From Branchinecta lynchi (taxonomy: Eukaryota; Arthropoda; Branchiopoda; Anostraca; Branchinectidae), in assembly GCA_023053575.1 (NCBI GenBank), contig JAKZAP010000016.1, forward strand, positions 20,168,030 through 20,232,029: a DNA stretch of 64,000 nt. The letters run 5' to 3'. This document shows, piece by piece, positions 16,901-28,531 of this stretch. Made by a program: the position numbers and the translations under genes. Positions within the stretch are counted from its first letter, which is position 1. Every line of letters starts with the position of its first letter. The notes beneath the pieces are model-generated. The model was given only the letters and a program-made list of their open reading frames with translations, was not told the DNA's origin and ran no database searches.

Positions 16901-19172
16901 TCGTAGTTATCACGCACAACGCGAACATACGTCATCACTCTTACGGGAGTTCCTGCAGAACCGACAGTTATTATCACTTACGATGCTCGCGACATCATAA
17001 GTAAAATGTAACGATCGTAACAGTCGTGGAACGAAAATAATAGGTGGCAGGAGCGAATTTACTTATTACGGCGGGCTCTGGAACGGCAATAATAACAAGA
17101 ATAGTAACGATCCTAACTAATAATAAGTCGCTCGAACGCTACCTGAGATTCTTCGACTTGATGATGAAAGTGCAGGATATCCTGATCGCGTCTCTCGACT
17201 ATTAGGCCGTGATCCATCTCTATCAATCAGTTTCGGACAGAAATTGGATAACATTTACGAACAAACATAGAACGAAAATAAATAAATTAAAATGAAATGA
17301 AGTTTGAATGTTTTGTGAAATGCGAGACGGATGACGTCATGCACCGCTTTGACGATTGACGAATATGCAACGGAAAAATAGAATGAAAAGTAAGTTGAGT
17401 TAACATGTTTGATCAATTAGGCCATGGGACGAATGACTTTAGCTACCGCTCTGACGATCTGATTGTCGTAAGAAGCAGTATATGGTCCACGTTTGTCGAG
17501 AATTTGAAATTTAGTGTCCGAAACGCATGAAAAGATTGTAGGCGTTTTATCCGCGGCAAACAGTTTTAAACATGGCCAGGCATAAGAGGCAAATAAAAAG
17601 GAAATTTAAAATAGCCAAACAAACCTGCTTAAAAGTAGACGAAATAGTAATGTGTCGTTGTTTACTTTACGTTAACAGACCTAGCGGAAAAAAGCCCCGA
17701 TCCGGACGGAATTTTAGGAAGGGCGTATTGTTCAAACTTGAATTAATACCACATTGAGCGTATACAGAATCCGCAGATCGTGTCATGAAAATGTAAACGT
17801 TTAACCTTCCGCTTTAAATAATCGTTAAGAACCGTGATAGGGCTTTGCGACATTCAGTTTTTAAATTATTTGCGTAATAAATAAATAAAAATGTATCGAA
17901 TCTCGTAAAAATGTATCTATATCTATAAAATTTATTTACTCAGCCAAAACTCAACTCTCGACGAAGGATCAATTTATGCCTCCAGGAAGCAACCATAGTA
18001 CATTATGTTTCTAGCTATGTATATGTACAATGACCCTCCTCCCCCTTACACTTTGGATATCCCAGGTGTTTGTTCTTCTGGCTTTCCCGTGGCTTTCAAA
18101 GTAAAACCAAGCAAACTGAAGCAGTAATTTGACAGGAAGCAAATTAAACGCCGAATCTCGTTAGAGTTTGCAGATCCCGTTGGAGTTTGCAGAACACGGG
18201 GATCTTCTTTCGGGGTTGGCATTATGTGAATGATAAATGAATGAATTAATAACGTTGTTGACGAGTTTTTAATTAAAGGATTTCGAGGATGGCGGTGGCT
18301 AAGCAAAATAAAGAATGAACTTAGGCAAGAGGCTTGAACCAAACCAAATTCTTGGTTTTTCTTCTTTTCTTTATATCTAATCCGTCTCTCTGCTGATTTT
18401 GGTGGCTGAAGAAGATCCTAACGATTGCTCCAAAATACAGGAATCTAAGTTGTATTTTTCGTTTTTTTTTGTAACTATTCTGAAAGTTTACCACGCGTCA
18501 TTGGAACTAACTCTTCCAGACATGCTGGCAAGTCTGGAACGGTATTTTTCTATTTATTGTGTAGACTATATATTTGGGTGCACAAGTTCGTCATTTTCGA
18601 ATAGGGTGTGCCGAACTTTGCAAAAAAAAATCGTAGAAAATTTTCAAACTTGCGAAGTACCGGTGACTATCTGCTATTAAGAATATCATGGTTCAAATTT
18701 TCTAAATTTCTCTTTGGGTTCCCCATTTCTTTCAGCAATTCACAGTTAATTTCTGATTTTAAAGCAAAAGACACAGTTTTGAATTTACACAAAAACACTA
18801 TTCGGTATAATTTTTTTTAATTTTTTAGCTGTTACTAGCGGTAAAAGGGTAATACGCTTACGGGGTCTGGCGAAGACGGGAAATCTATAGGACCTGATTT
18901 TCTGGATCAAGAGTTGCAGTAAATGTTCCATTTTTAGGATCCCATGGAAACCCTTGGTCTTGTTTATTCCTAGGACTTTGAACTGGAATATTTCCCCCGT
19001 GGGAAAAAAGCTCTTTAATGAACCTTGAATTGGGTTTAGTGCACCATTATTGGGAACACCCTAGGCAGCCTTTGCCATAGGGTGTTACAAACCTGGGTAT
19101 ACCCAAGAAGAATAAGCCAATAGAACCTCTGTCGTTGGTCCATACTGCGACTATGGAAATCCCGAAAACGGA
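16901..19172 (+). repeat. Left arm of a 6.3-kb long inverted repeat
   Basis: Runs from GTCGTAGTTATCACGCACAA to GACTATGGAAATCCC and pairs with 20690-23238 in reverse at high identity by eye, with a few indels. It includes near 18850-18985 a sequence homologous to the end of element B (GGATCCCATGGAAACCCTTG). A diverged piece of the arm also occurs at 61015-61150, so the arm is a dispersed repeat. Short frames inside differ by amino-acid changes between arms and do not look constrained. Confidence 0.88.
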
Positions 19173-19424
19173 CGGGATCCTAACGAACAAAGTATAGGAC
19201 TTTCGACGTTGAGACTAAAATACCGGCCTTTTTCGTTGGGTACGGTGCAATCTCTCTATACCTAAAAACAAAACTTGTGTTGTTATTGTCTCCCAGACAA
19301 AACCCCCTTTTTGGTCTGGTTGCACAAAAAAAAATAACGAGGGACAGTATTTTTGTAAATAATAAGTTTTAAATGAAAGAAAATTTTAAGGAAAGGAGAT
19401 ATTAAGGAAGGAAAAACTTTAGTT

Positions 19425-20205
19425 CAGTTCAGTTTATTCATAAAAATAAAAAACACCATTAACTGTTTATGGCCCCACCATTAAGGCCTAACATAAGGCC
19501 TGGCAATGGGCGGGGCTTATTCTTTATTCATCTAATGTTCAGGGAAATAAACCAAAGAAAACAACAAGAAAGAAAAAGAAGGAGAGAAGAAGAAGAAAAG
19601 AAGAACGAAGACATAACGAACTGACAAGAAATATCCATTAGCGAACGATCTTCCATCACCAAAGCGCCCCCCCCCCCCAAAAAAAAAAGAAAGGAAAAAA
19701 GAAGAAAGGAAATTACGTTTTGAAACATTATTTTTTCGATAAGAAAAAGGACTTGGCCTGTGACTTGAAAGCTGAAAGGGTAGACGCAGCCCTTACCTCC
19801 TCAGGTATTGAATTCCACACCCCCGGAGCAAAGTGTTTTATTATGAGAGAAGCTCTAGTTGTTTTACGGGCGGCACTCGCCAACTGACGGGCATTCCGAG
19901 TAGAATACTCGTGGAAATCCTGATTATTTGAAAACAAATTCTGAAAAGACGAATTTAAATGATCATTAAAATACTTATAAGCGAAAACTGCAACTTGGTA
20001 GTCTCTAATTGTGGAGACATCCATTATTTTATTAGATCTAAAACGTTCACTTTGATTCGTATTGGGGTCATGCGACGTGATTGTCCGGATAGCACTGTTC
20101 TGTAGATTTTGAACTTTCTTGTAACAAGATACAAAATTGCCAGCCCACACGGAGCATCCATAAATTAAGTAATGATGAAAAATAGCATAATAGAGAAAAT
20201 TTTAA
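19425..20205 (-). mobile_element. LINE (CR1/L2-type) 3' end
   Basis: Minus-strand frame from about 20203 to 19728 encodes the C-terminal part of a non-LTR reverse transcriptase: IFHHYLIYGCSVWAG, VQNLQNSAIRTI, then FAPGVWNSIPEEVRAAST and FKSQAKSFFLSKK. The 3' UTR ends with ATGAATAAACTGAACTGAAC, a TGAAC-repeat tail. The element is 5'-truncated. It sits in the spacer of the long inverted repeat. Confidence 0.8.
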
Positions 20206-20689
20206 GGTTTTAAAAGATGCAATGAAAATGGTAAAATGAGAAATAAGGGTTAAAAGAGGAAATAAGAAAGAATATTAAAAAACTAAACATAGTGATAGAG
20301 GAAAGTGTAGGCTGTGTAGGTGGTCGGCCATTAAAAAAAAAAAAAAAAAAAAAATATTAGACGTTAGGACCGTTGGCGTCACCGATGGAAAGTGTAAGCG
20401 TAGTCACCTGGCAAAATCGTATCGGACAGGAAGAACGGAAAAGATAATATGCGGCAAAAAAAAAAAAAATAGCCTATACCAGTAAAACTCCGCAGTAAGG
20501 CCCCGGAGAAGAAATTTCGAGAGTAAAACCCGATTGGTTGTGTACCTTTGCGACGTCAAATGTGACGCGCAGCAGAGCAGGTCAGCACGCCTGCTGCACT
20601 TTTTCATCTGGTATGCGCAGCGGCGAAGAGGGAAGTAGACGGGCGCCAACTCAAAGTGCAGCAAGTACCTCTAGCTCAGCTCAGTTTTG

Positions 20690-23238
20690 TCGGGATTTCC
20701 ATAGTCGCAGTATGGACCAAGGACAGAGGTTCTATTGGCTTATTCTTCTTGGGTATACCCAGGTTTGTAACACCCTATGGCAAAGGCTGCCTAGGGTGTT
20801 CCCAATAATGGTGCACTAAACCCAATTCAAGGTTCATTAAAGAGCTTTTTTCCCACGGGGGAAATGTTCCAGTTCAAAGTCCTAGGAATAAACAAGACCA
20901 AGGGTTTCCATGGGATCCTAAAAATGGAACATATACTGCAATTCTTGATCCAGAAAATCAGGTCCTATAGATTTCCCGTCTTCGCCAGACCCCATAAGCG
21001 TATTACCCTTTTACCTCTAGTAACAGCTGTAAAATAATAAATAAATTATACCGAATAGTGTTTTTGTGTAAATTCAAAACTGGGTCGTTTGCTTTAAAAT
21101 CAGAAATTAACTGTGAATTGCTGAAAGAAATGGGGAACCCAAAGAGAAATTTAGAAAATTTGAACCATGATATTCTTAATAGCAGATAGTCACCGGTACT
21201 TCGCAAGTTTGAAAATTTTCTACGATTTTTTTTGCAAAGTTCGGCACACCCTATTCGAAAATGACGAACTTGTGCACCCAAATATATAGTCTACACAATA
21301 AATAGAAAAATACCGTTCCAGACTTGCCAGCATGTCTGGAAGAGTTAGTTCCAATGACGCGTGGTAAACTTTCAGAATAGTTACGAAAAAAAAACGAAAA
21401 ATACAACTTAGATTCCTGTATTTTGGAGCAATCGTTAGGATGATTTTCTTCTTCAGCCACCAAAATCAGCAGAGAGACGGATTAGATATAAAGAAAAGAA
21501 GAAAAACCAAGAATTTGGTTTGGTTCAAGCCTCTTGCCTAAGTTCATTCTTTATTTTGCTTAGCCACCGCCATCCTCGAAATCCTTTAATTAAAAACTAG
21601 TCAACAAGGTTATTAATTCATTCATTTATTATTGACATAATGCCAACCCCGAAAGGTGATCCCCGTGTTCTGCAAACTCCAACGGGATCTGCAAACTCTA
21701 ACGAGATTCGGCATTTAATTTGCTTCCTGTCAAATTACTGCTTCAGTTTGCTTGGTTTTACTTTGAAAGCCACGGGAAAGCCAGAAGAACAAACACTTGG
21801 GATATCCAAAGTGTAAGGGGGAGGAGGGTCATTGTACATATACATAGCTAGAAACATAATGCACTAAGGTTGCTTCCTGGAGGCATAAATTGATCCTTCG
21901 TCGAGAGTTGATTTTGACTGAGTAAATAAATTTTATAGATATAGATACATTTTTATTTATTTATTACGCAAATAATTTAAAAACTGAATGTCGCAAGGCC
22001 CTATCACGGTTCTTAACGATTATTTAAAGCGGAAGGTTACACGTTTACATTTTCCTGACACGATCTGCGGAGTCTGCATACGCTCAATGTGGTATTAATT
22101 TAGCCCCAAAAACCGCCACACACTCCCGTCTTGTCAAGTTTGAACAATACGCCCTTCCTAAAATTCCGTCCAGATCGGTGCTTTTTTTGCCGCTAGGTCT
22201 GTTAATATAGTAAACAACGACACGTTACTATTTCGTATACTTTTAAGCAGGCTTGTTTGGCTATTTTAAATTTCCTTTAAATTTGCCTCTTATGCCTGGC
22301 CATGTTTAGAACTGTTTGACGCGGAAAAACGCCTACAATCTTTTCATGCGTTTCGGACACTAAATTTCAAATTCTCGACAAACGTGGACCATATACTGCT
22401 TCTTCCGACAATCAGATCGTCAGAGCGGTAGCTAAAGTCATTTCGTCCCATGGCCTAACTGATCAAACATATTAACTCCACTTAATTTCCATTCTATTTT
22501 ATGCGATACGGCCTTGTTATGTCATAGTTTTAGTTGTATATTTTTGGCCAGTTATGTATGTGTTTATTATGTTTTTTACTCTCCGATTTCCGGAGGAAAT
22601 AAATTATTTGAAGTGAATTGAATTGAAAGTTGCATATTCGTCAATCGTCAAAGCGGTGCATTACGTCATCCGTATCACATTTCACAAAACATTCAAACTT
22701 CGTTTCATTTTAATTTATTTATTTTCGTTCTATGTTTGTTCGTAAATGTTTTCCAATTTCTGTCCGTGCCATGTGCTGTTGGAGACACAATAAAACTGAT
22801 TGATTGAGATGGATCACGTTAACTGCGGCCTAATAGTCGAGAGAGGCGGTCAGGATTTCCTGCACTTTCATCATCAAGTCGAAGAATCTCAGGTAGCGTT
22901 CCACCGACTTATTATTAGTTAGGATCGTTACTAAAGATCGTTACATTTTACTTATGATGGTCGCAAGCAAGGCCGTATCCCGGGGGGGGGGGGGGTTAGG
23001 GGGTTGAGCCCCCCCCCCCCCCCCGAAACACACAAAAAGAACGATTTTTAAAGGCTTTTCCCTCTGATCTATGTGTTTTTTCTACTTTTTTGTCTGACCA
23101 GCAGGCAACCCCCCCCCCCAAATAAATTCCTGGATGGGCCTGGTCGCGAGCATCATAAGTGATAATAACTATCGGTTCTGCAGGAACTCCCGTAAGAGTG
23201 ATGACGTATGTTCGCGTTGTGCGTGATAACTACGACAA
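20690..23238 (-). repeat. Right arm of the long inverted repeat
   Basis: Reverse complement of 16901-19172. It is longer because it carries three insertions absent from the left arm: about 22500-22620 (a LINE-like tail with GGAGGAAATAAATTA), about 22767-22800 (tail with TTGATTGA) and the hAT MITE at 22968-23142. Confidence 0.88.
22968..23142. mobile_element. hAT-like MITE with G/C homopolymers
   Basis: Begins CAAGGCCGTATCC and ends GGATGGGCCTG. It is flanked by GTCGCAAG and GTCGCGAG (8 bases, one mismatch). The left arm of the inverted repeat carries the unoccupied site. Runs of G14, C18 and C11 lie inside. Related copies are at 44333-44482 and 60746-60914. Confidence 0.85.
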
Positions 23239-23242
23239 TACG

Positions 23243-24330
23243 ACACTCTACCCTCCTCTCATCATAGTAACTTGTATAACTTCACTGGAACGCTACCTCA
23301 GCTTTCTATAAGGAATTTTGATGCCGAAAATCACGACAGGAATTCCAGTAGACGACAGAACAACCCGCCCCCCCCCCCCCCCACCACCGAAAGGCGTCAG
23401 TTGGTTTCTAAAAATGAGTTCGTGAAGCTGGGTACACAGCGCGCAATTTCCACCGGTTGCAGGAACAGCGAGCATTTTATTACTATCTTTCTTAAAGGAC
23501 CCGTCGTACTCGTACCTACAATACCAATTCAACCTACTTCCGTGACATCCATTAATTCTTAAGCCCGGAGATCCGAATATCACATGCCTACCGGCGGAGA
23601 GCCTGCGCCTGTGGTTTCAGCTACGAGCGAACTGCCTGCCAGTACGTGGTCGGAGCAATTGGGATTTTTAAGATCCCAAATAGTAAGCGACAATGCCCCC
23701 TGTGCTTTAATACAGAGGAAGAGGGCCATTTTCTGGTTGAATGCGAGCAACTCTCAAGACCTCAGGAGACACTTTCTTAAAGGGTATTCTTGAAACAAAA
23801 AATAAAGCTAAGATACTTAAAATATGCCAATTCAGTGTATTAGTTAAATAAAGATAAGTATTGAGTGATGTAAAGTGTATTGTAACTCATGTATTTTGTA
23901 CGGCCAATTGGCTATTAAATATATTCATATTCATATTCAAGTTACATTCTGACCCGCTTACAACAACGCTCTGGTTTTCACACTTGCCGCGTTTCACTAT
24001 TTTCTATGCGTATCATGCTCTCGAGTGTTCGGGTATCCTACTGCTGATGCGTAAAACCGGTTATCATAATTTTTGCCGTGTTTTTGCTAGAAGTCAATCG
24101 GCCTGGGAAAAGGCTTATGACACTCAAAGCCATCTATGTTGTGTTAAAAACAGAGCCTAGTTCTACAGTATTTAACTAGTTCTGGATGTTGGAACATAAA
24201 CAGTAAATCGTGCGAGGTGTGCTTTAACGTATTTGTGTCTACCGTTCTTGTTTTGTACGGCAGCTAAGTAGCTGGCACATGGTTCATTTTATTATTGTTT
24301 TTCTTAACTTATGTTTTGCTTTTTTGGACT
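23243..24330. other. No gene seen
   Basis: Short open frames only, without splice or family support. A C16 run lies at 23369-23385. Confidence 0.35.
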
Positions 24331-24568
24331 ACATTCATTGGCTATGCCTATTTAAAGGATAAGTCTGACCTAGCAGATATCAGGCTTACGAAAATCTGTC
24401 AAGGAGATCGTATCTTTTAGGCAAAGAGCCTGGGTTATCACCAATTTGGAAAATATATTACGATGCAAAGTATATTACGACAGCAAAGTATGGAACAGTC
24501 TCCCCGATAATGTCCGTAGCATTCAGTCATTTGGCACCTTTAAGACCCAAGACCCATTGTTAAGATAG
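24330..24568 (+). mobile_element. LINE 3' fragment
   Basis: From 24476 the plus strand reads VWNSLPDNVRSIQSFGTFK to a stop at 24566-24568, the standard C-terminus of CR1/L2-type reverse transcriptases. The preceding 90 bases (GGCTATGCCTATTTAAAGG onwards) recur, diverged, at 25990-26070. Confidence 0.65.
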
Positions 24569-24569
24569 A

Positions 24570-25209
24570 GTATTTTATTTTTAGGGCTTTTATTGGGTGG
24601 TTTGGGAGGTTGGTTTGTTGTTTTGGTTAAGAAGAGCCGTAAAATAAAAAGAAAAAAAAGAAGGTTTTTTATTTATTTTTGGTAATTTTGGTCACGGGGG
24701 AAGGGGTGCCCTATGCTGGAAGGGCACCCTGTGATACCGGCTGAGCCATTATTTTAATTTGAATGTTATAGTTTTGATTGTAGGATACGGCTATTTTGAG
24801 TGTGATTGTTTTAACTGCTCAAATAAAATTAAAAGAATGATAATTATTTAAAGTAGGAAATAAATTATATTTAGAATTTAGTGTAAGAGTAAAGTGTAGG
24901 TGACGTATAGAGATAAGAAATTTGATTTGTGATGATAAAAAAAGTTGCGTCACTGAGAGGAGTGGAGGTGGGATTTAAAAAAAAAAAAAAAATAAAAAAA
25001 AAAAAAAAAAAAAAAAAAAGAAGGCGCTACGAAAATCGGCCGTTTTCTTGTTATCCCTTATCTTTACCTCTCTGGCATTTCGACGATCCAAATCTAAGGA
25101 GCTGGGATATCGTCGCAGGAAATTCAAAAACTCCCAGCAATGCTTGATAGAAAAGGATATATTTGAGATTTCACCAAAGTCAAGCCGCAGATGCAGTTTA
25201 AGTGATTGT

Positions 25210-25258
<49 letters not shown>

Positions 25259-25575
25259 CCCAGCTAAAACCATTTTTGGTTGATAAAGAATAAATACATT
25301 CGGGAATATATATTTTGTGTTTTGAAATAGGTAAGATCAATAATGAGGGTAGGGCGACATCCCTGGATGCTAGCCTTGAGTATTTTTTTTATTTTATTTT
25401 ACATTCATTTTGTTGAAAATTAGTGATTGTGGGAGATCGGCGTAGACCTTGAGGTGAACTTCGAGGATGGAGCGGTAAGTAAAAATAAAACAAATTCTTC
25501 AATTGTTCTCTTTTTATTGTATGTAATAGTTAAGAGACTCGTTCATTTGTTAATTATTGTGGTATTAACCCCTCA
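24570..25575. other. No gene; two A-rich tracts
   Basis: Long A-rich tracts at 24976-25019 and 25216-25255. Frames across them encode only poly-Lys or poly-Phe and are artefacts. Confidence 0.5.
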
Positions 25576-25579
25576 TGTA

Positions 25580-25857
25580 ACGGGCCAGGGAGCTTTGTAG
25601 GGTTCGAAATTTATTTTGTTCCTTTATTTCGATTTTGATAAAACTGAACTGAATGGCCCAACCTAATCGAATTTTTCGCAATAAACCTATCTATCTGCAT
25701 ATCTAAGTTAGGCACGGGCCACGAAGCTTTGTAGGGATCGAAATTTATTTTGTTCCTTTATTTTGATTTTAATAAAACTGAACTGAACTGAACTGAATGG
25801 CCCAACCTAATCGAATTTTTCGCAATAAAGCTATCTATCTACATATCTAAGTTAGGC
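25580..25857 (+). repeat. Tandem duplication of a LINE-like tail
   Basis: Two copies of about 135-140 bases, each with GAAATTTATTTTGTTCCTTT, AAAACTGAACTGAA and CGAATTTTTCGCAATAAA. The AACTG repeat number differs between copies, as in LINE 3' tails. Confidence 0.7.
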
Positions 25858-26181
25858 TACTTGGACAGGCTACGCCACAAGGCTAGAGCCTTTGTCGCGA
25901 CTTGGCAGCAGCGACAGGTTGCATTTCATTGTAGTTTTCCTAAATGTATTTTCCGCTACCGGTAGCATTTCTACGGGAATGACTTCATTTGGCTATGCCT
26001 GTCTGAAAGAAACTGATCTAGTAGATTTCAGGCTAATCAGATTTATCAAGGAGAAGACCCCTTGTCTTTTGGGCATCTCATCTCTAATTTTGCAAACATG
26101 TGGGTCTTGACACGCTAGACCACACGGCTAGAGCTTCTGCCAGAACTTGGCAGCAGGAGAGGGTGCACTTTAATGTTATCA

Positions 26182-26460
26182 GAGCCTCGTTTTTGTTGCA
26201 TGCTGCAGGTCCACTTCTCGGCCGATTCCGGACTGATTCTGTCTACATCCGTTTTTGCACTGCAGCGCTTCCGAGGAAGACGGCAGCGCTTCTCGAGAAT
26301 CACGGACTTGCTCCCCGACCAAGTCCGTGCTTCCCTGCAAGATGCTGCAGCGCTGCTGCTTCAACCAAGAAGAAAGTGAATCTAAAAACACATATTATGC
26401 AAAAGCAAAGAAGTGCTGCAGCAGCGATGCGGCAGCGCTATTGCAACACAAACGAGGCTC
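26182..26460. mobile_element. MITE with GAGCCTCG termini, copy 1
   Basis: 279 bases with inverted ends (GAGCCTCGTTTTTGTTGCA and its complement). The interior is rich in CTGCAG and GCAGCGCT. Copies are at 43570-43841 and 48880-49155. Several frames are open through it in all copies because stops are scarce, not because it codes. No clear TSD. Confidence 0.8.
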
Positions 26461-27735
26461 AGATAAGCAATATTGACCTGTCGAGTTGACTGATAGTGTT
26501 TGAAGTGTCTTTATTTGAATTGACATATGCAAAGCTATGTTTATGTATTTAAAGATATTACGGATTAAATCATCATTTATTTATTATTTCTTGTTGTCTT
26601 TCTTCATTTGCCTTATTCCAGTTCAGCACTCAAAGCGTACTAGATTCTGAAAGTCCCTCGTTGTCTCATTCTCAACCCTTGTGAAAAGGAGCTACTGAAA
26701 TATAGATCCATTAGGCAACGAACAAGAAAATGTTTTATATTCAATATAAAAATTCAAAAATATTCACTTTATTATTATTCTTTAATTGCCCTCAAAAGTT
26801 GAAGAGTACAAAAATTGAAATAATACCATAATAAACAACTACAGACAATATATGCGTCTAAATATACACGACGATAAATAAGAATACTGGAAACTTTAAG
26901 ACACCATAAATCAATCATCATAGCGAACAACTATAAATGAGCCTTATCAGGGTTTCTAATCCGAAGACTTTCTAATCCTCCCGTCCCGTGCAACGCAGGT
27001 TGCACATATTCTACCCATCGGCTTATGAATCCGAAACTGTATCATTTTCTAACTGCACTGCATTATGTGGATTGTGTCAAGGGATTTTTTTTCCACTATT
27101 TGCTCTAGTATGACGTTCAGAACACCTACGGCCGTCCTCACAACGCAAAATTCTACTATGACGCGGAAAACCTGAATCTCAATACTAACGCAGCTTTCCA
27201 GTGGTCATAGACCAGCTCGAGGAAGGTGGCTCACTGCGTGAATACTTACTTTCCGCAAACCGTTTTCGACAGGGGTACAACACAATTTGCGTTTTTGATC
27301 GAACTTTGAAGTTGCCTTCAAACTCAAAGATCTCTGTTTAAAATACTATTTTTGGTCATCGGTCACAGTTTCTTTGTCCTTCAAACTCTGACCTGACCGT
27401 CGAACTTCGTGAGCTAGCAAGTTCAAGCTTGCTTGAAACGTTGAAGAAACGGCGACCGGGCAAGGATCGCCGGGGTCGTAAAAACACTAATTAAGTAAAG
27501 AGTGAACTTCGACGGCGTTTGAAAACGGAAATTAAGCAACCGGCTTCGCTAACGGTGAACAAAACCTCAATCAAAAACATAACTACAGGTACAAGCGCAT
27601 AGAGGTACCATAAATCCGACAGGGAAATTCCAGAAATTGAAAATCAATTATACGTGAACAGCGGAGCAACCAAGTAACGCATTTTCATCTGGTCTTTAAG
27701 TGAATAAGTCTTGGATAACTATAGACTGTCCTACC
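26461..27735. other. No gene; diverged repeat piece
   Basis: 27280-27590 shares CGTTTTTGATCGAACTTTGA, GAACTTCGTGAGCT and GGTTGCTTAATTTCCG (in reverse) with the element at 49546-50029. The rest is unassigned. Confidence 0.45.
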
Positions 27736-27737
27736 TC

Positions 27738-27827
27738 ATCCCTTTTCAGTTGAACTTTAACTATTACATCCCTTTTCAGAAGAACTTTAACTATTACATC
27801 CCTTTTCGGTTAAACTTTAATTGCTGA
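27738..27827 (+). repeat. 30-bp tandem repeat, three copies
   Basis: CATCCCTTTTCAGTTGAACT followed by TTAACTATTA, three times, with few changes. Confidence 0.85.
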
Positions 27828-27829
27828 AA

Positions 27830-28530
27830 ATGAGACACGGGGAGATTTACAGAAACGTATCCGCTTGGCACCGCTGAACTAAAATACGGCAAATTTATAT
27901 TTTTACTCCCGTTCTTGTTCTGTTTGGCAGTAGCCTAATACTGAACTGAAGTTCAGGTCAGGTCGTTCATGTAATGCCTATTTAATGTGGTATTACCTAG
28001 AAAACCACACAAAACCCGATCCCATCAGCGACCTGTCAACAAGAACACCAAATCTGAGGCGACAAGAGTCTGAGAATCCGATCAATGTTAGGCTAGTAGG
28101 CTGCCCCAGCGGGTTTCAACCCCTTTTTCAAACCCGCCCCAGCAGGTTTCAACACCCAGCCTGCAACCCTTTAGCGCTTTTTACATAAAATTGATTGATT
28201 GATTGATTTTCGATCGACGCGAGATCGGCAGTCATGCAGCGCAAAACTTTGCAGACTAGTCGAGAATTATGTCAAGAAGAAGGGCAAGATTAAATCAATC
28301 TTGAAATATTTTGTATTTCATTTTTGGCAGACACCGTAGACCAACAGCTCTTCTTGTATGTCGTACGATGCATTTCCTATCAAACTCACGCGCTCACATT
28401 TTTCATATATTTTGCGTCGAACCTCCATCTCGGAAAGAGAGAAGTCCACACATCTTCAACAAGCGCTAACACCAAAATCTCTACTTTCACGTGGCAAGTA
28501 ATTGTATTTTCGAACAAGAGCTACGAGCTC
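27830..28530. other. No gene seen
   Basis: Contains an imperfect hairpin (CGGGTTTCAACCCC and nearby complement, about 28110-28150) and a short ATTG run at 28187-28205. No exon is supported. Confidence 0.35.
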
Positions 28531-28531
28531 A

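Noticed and set aside
18046..18342. Conserved frame MPTPKEDPRVLQ present in both arms of the long inverted repeat
   Set aside because: Three differences between arms all change amino acids, so no sign of selection; no splice or family support.
24975..25340. Coding frames with poly-Phe or poly-Lys
   Set aside because: Pure translation of long A or T tracts, no other coding sign.
26100..26489. Overlapping frames of 60-130 codons on both strands
   Set aside because: Stop-poor GC-rich MITE; the same frames appear in every copy but with frame-breaking differences.
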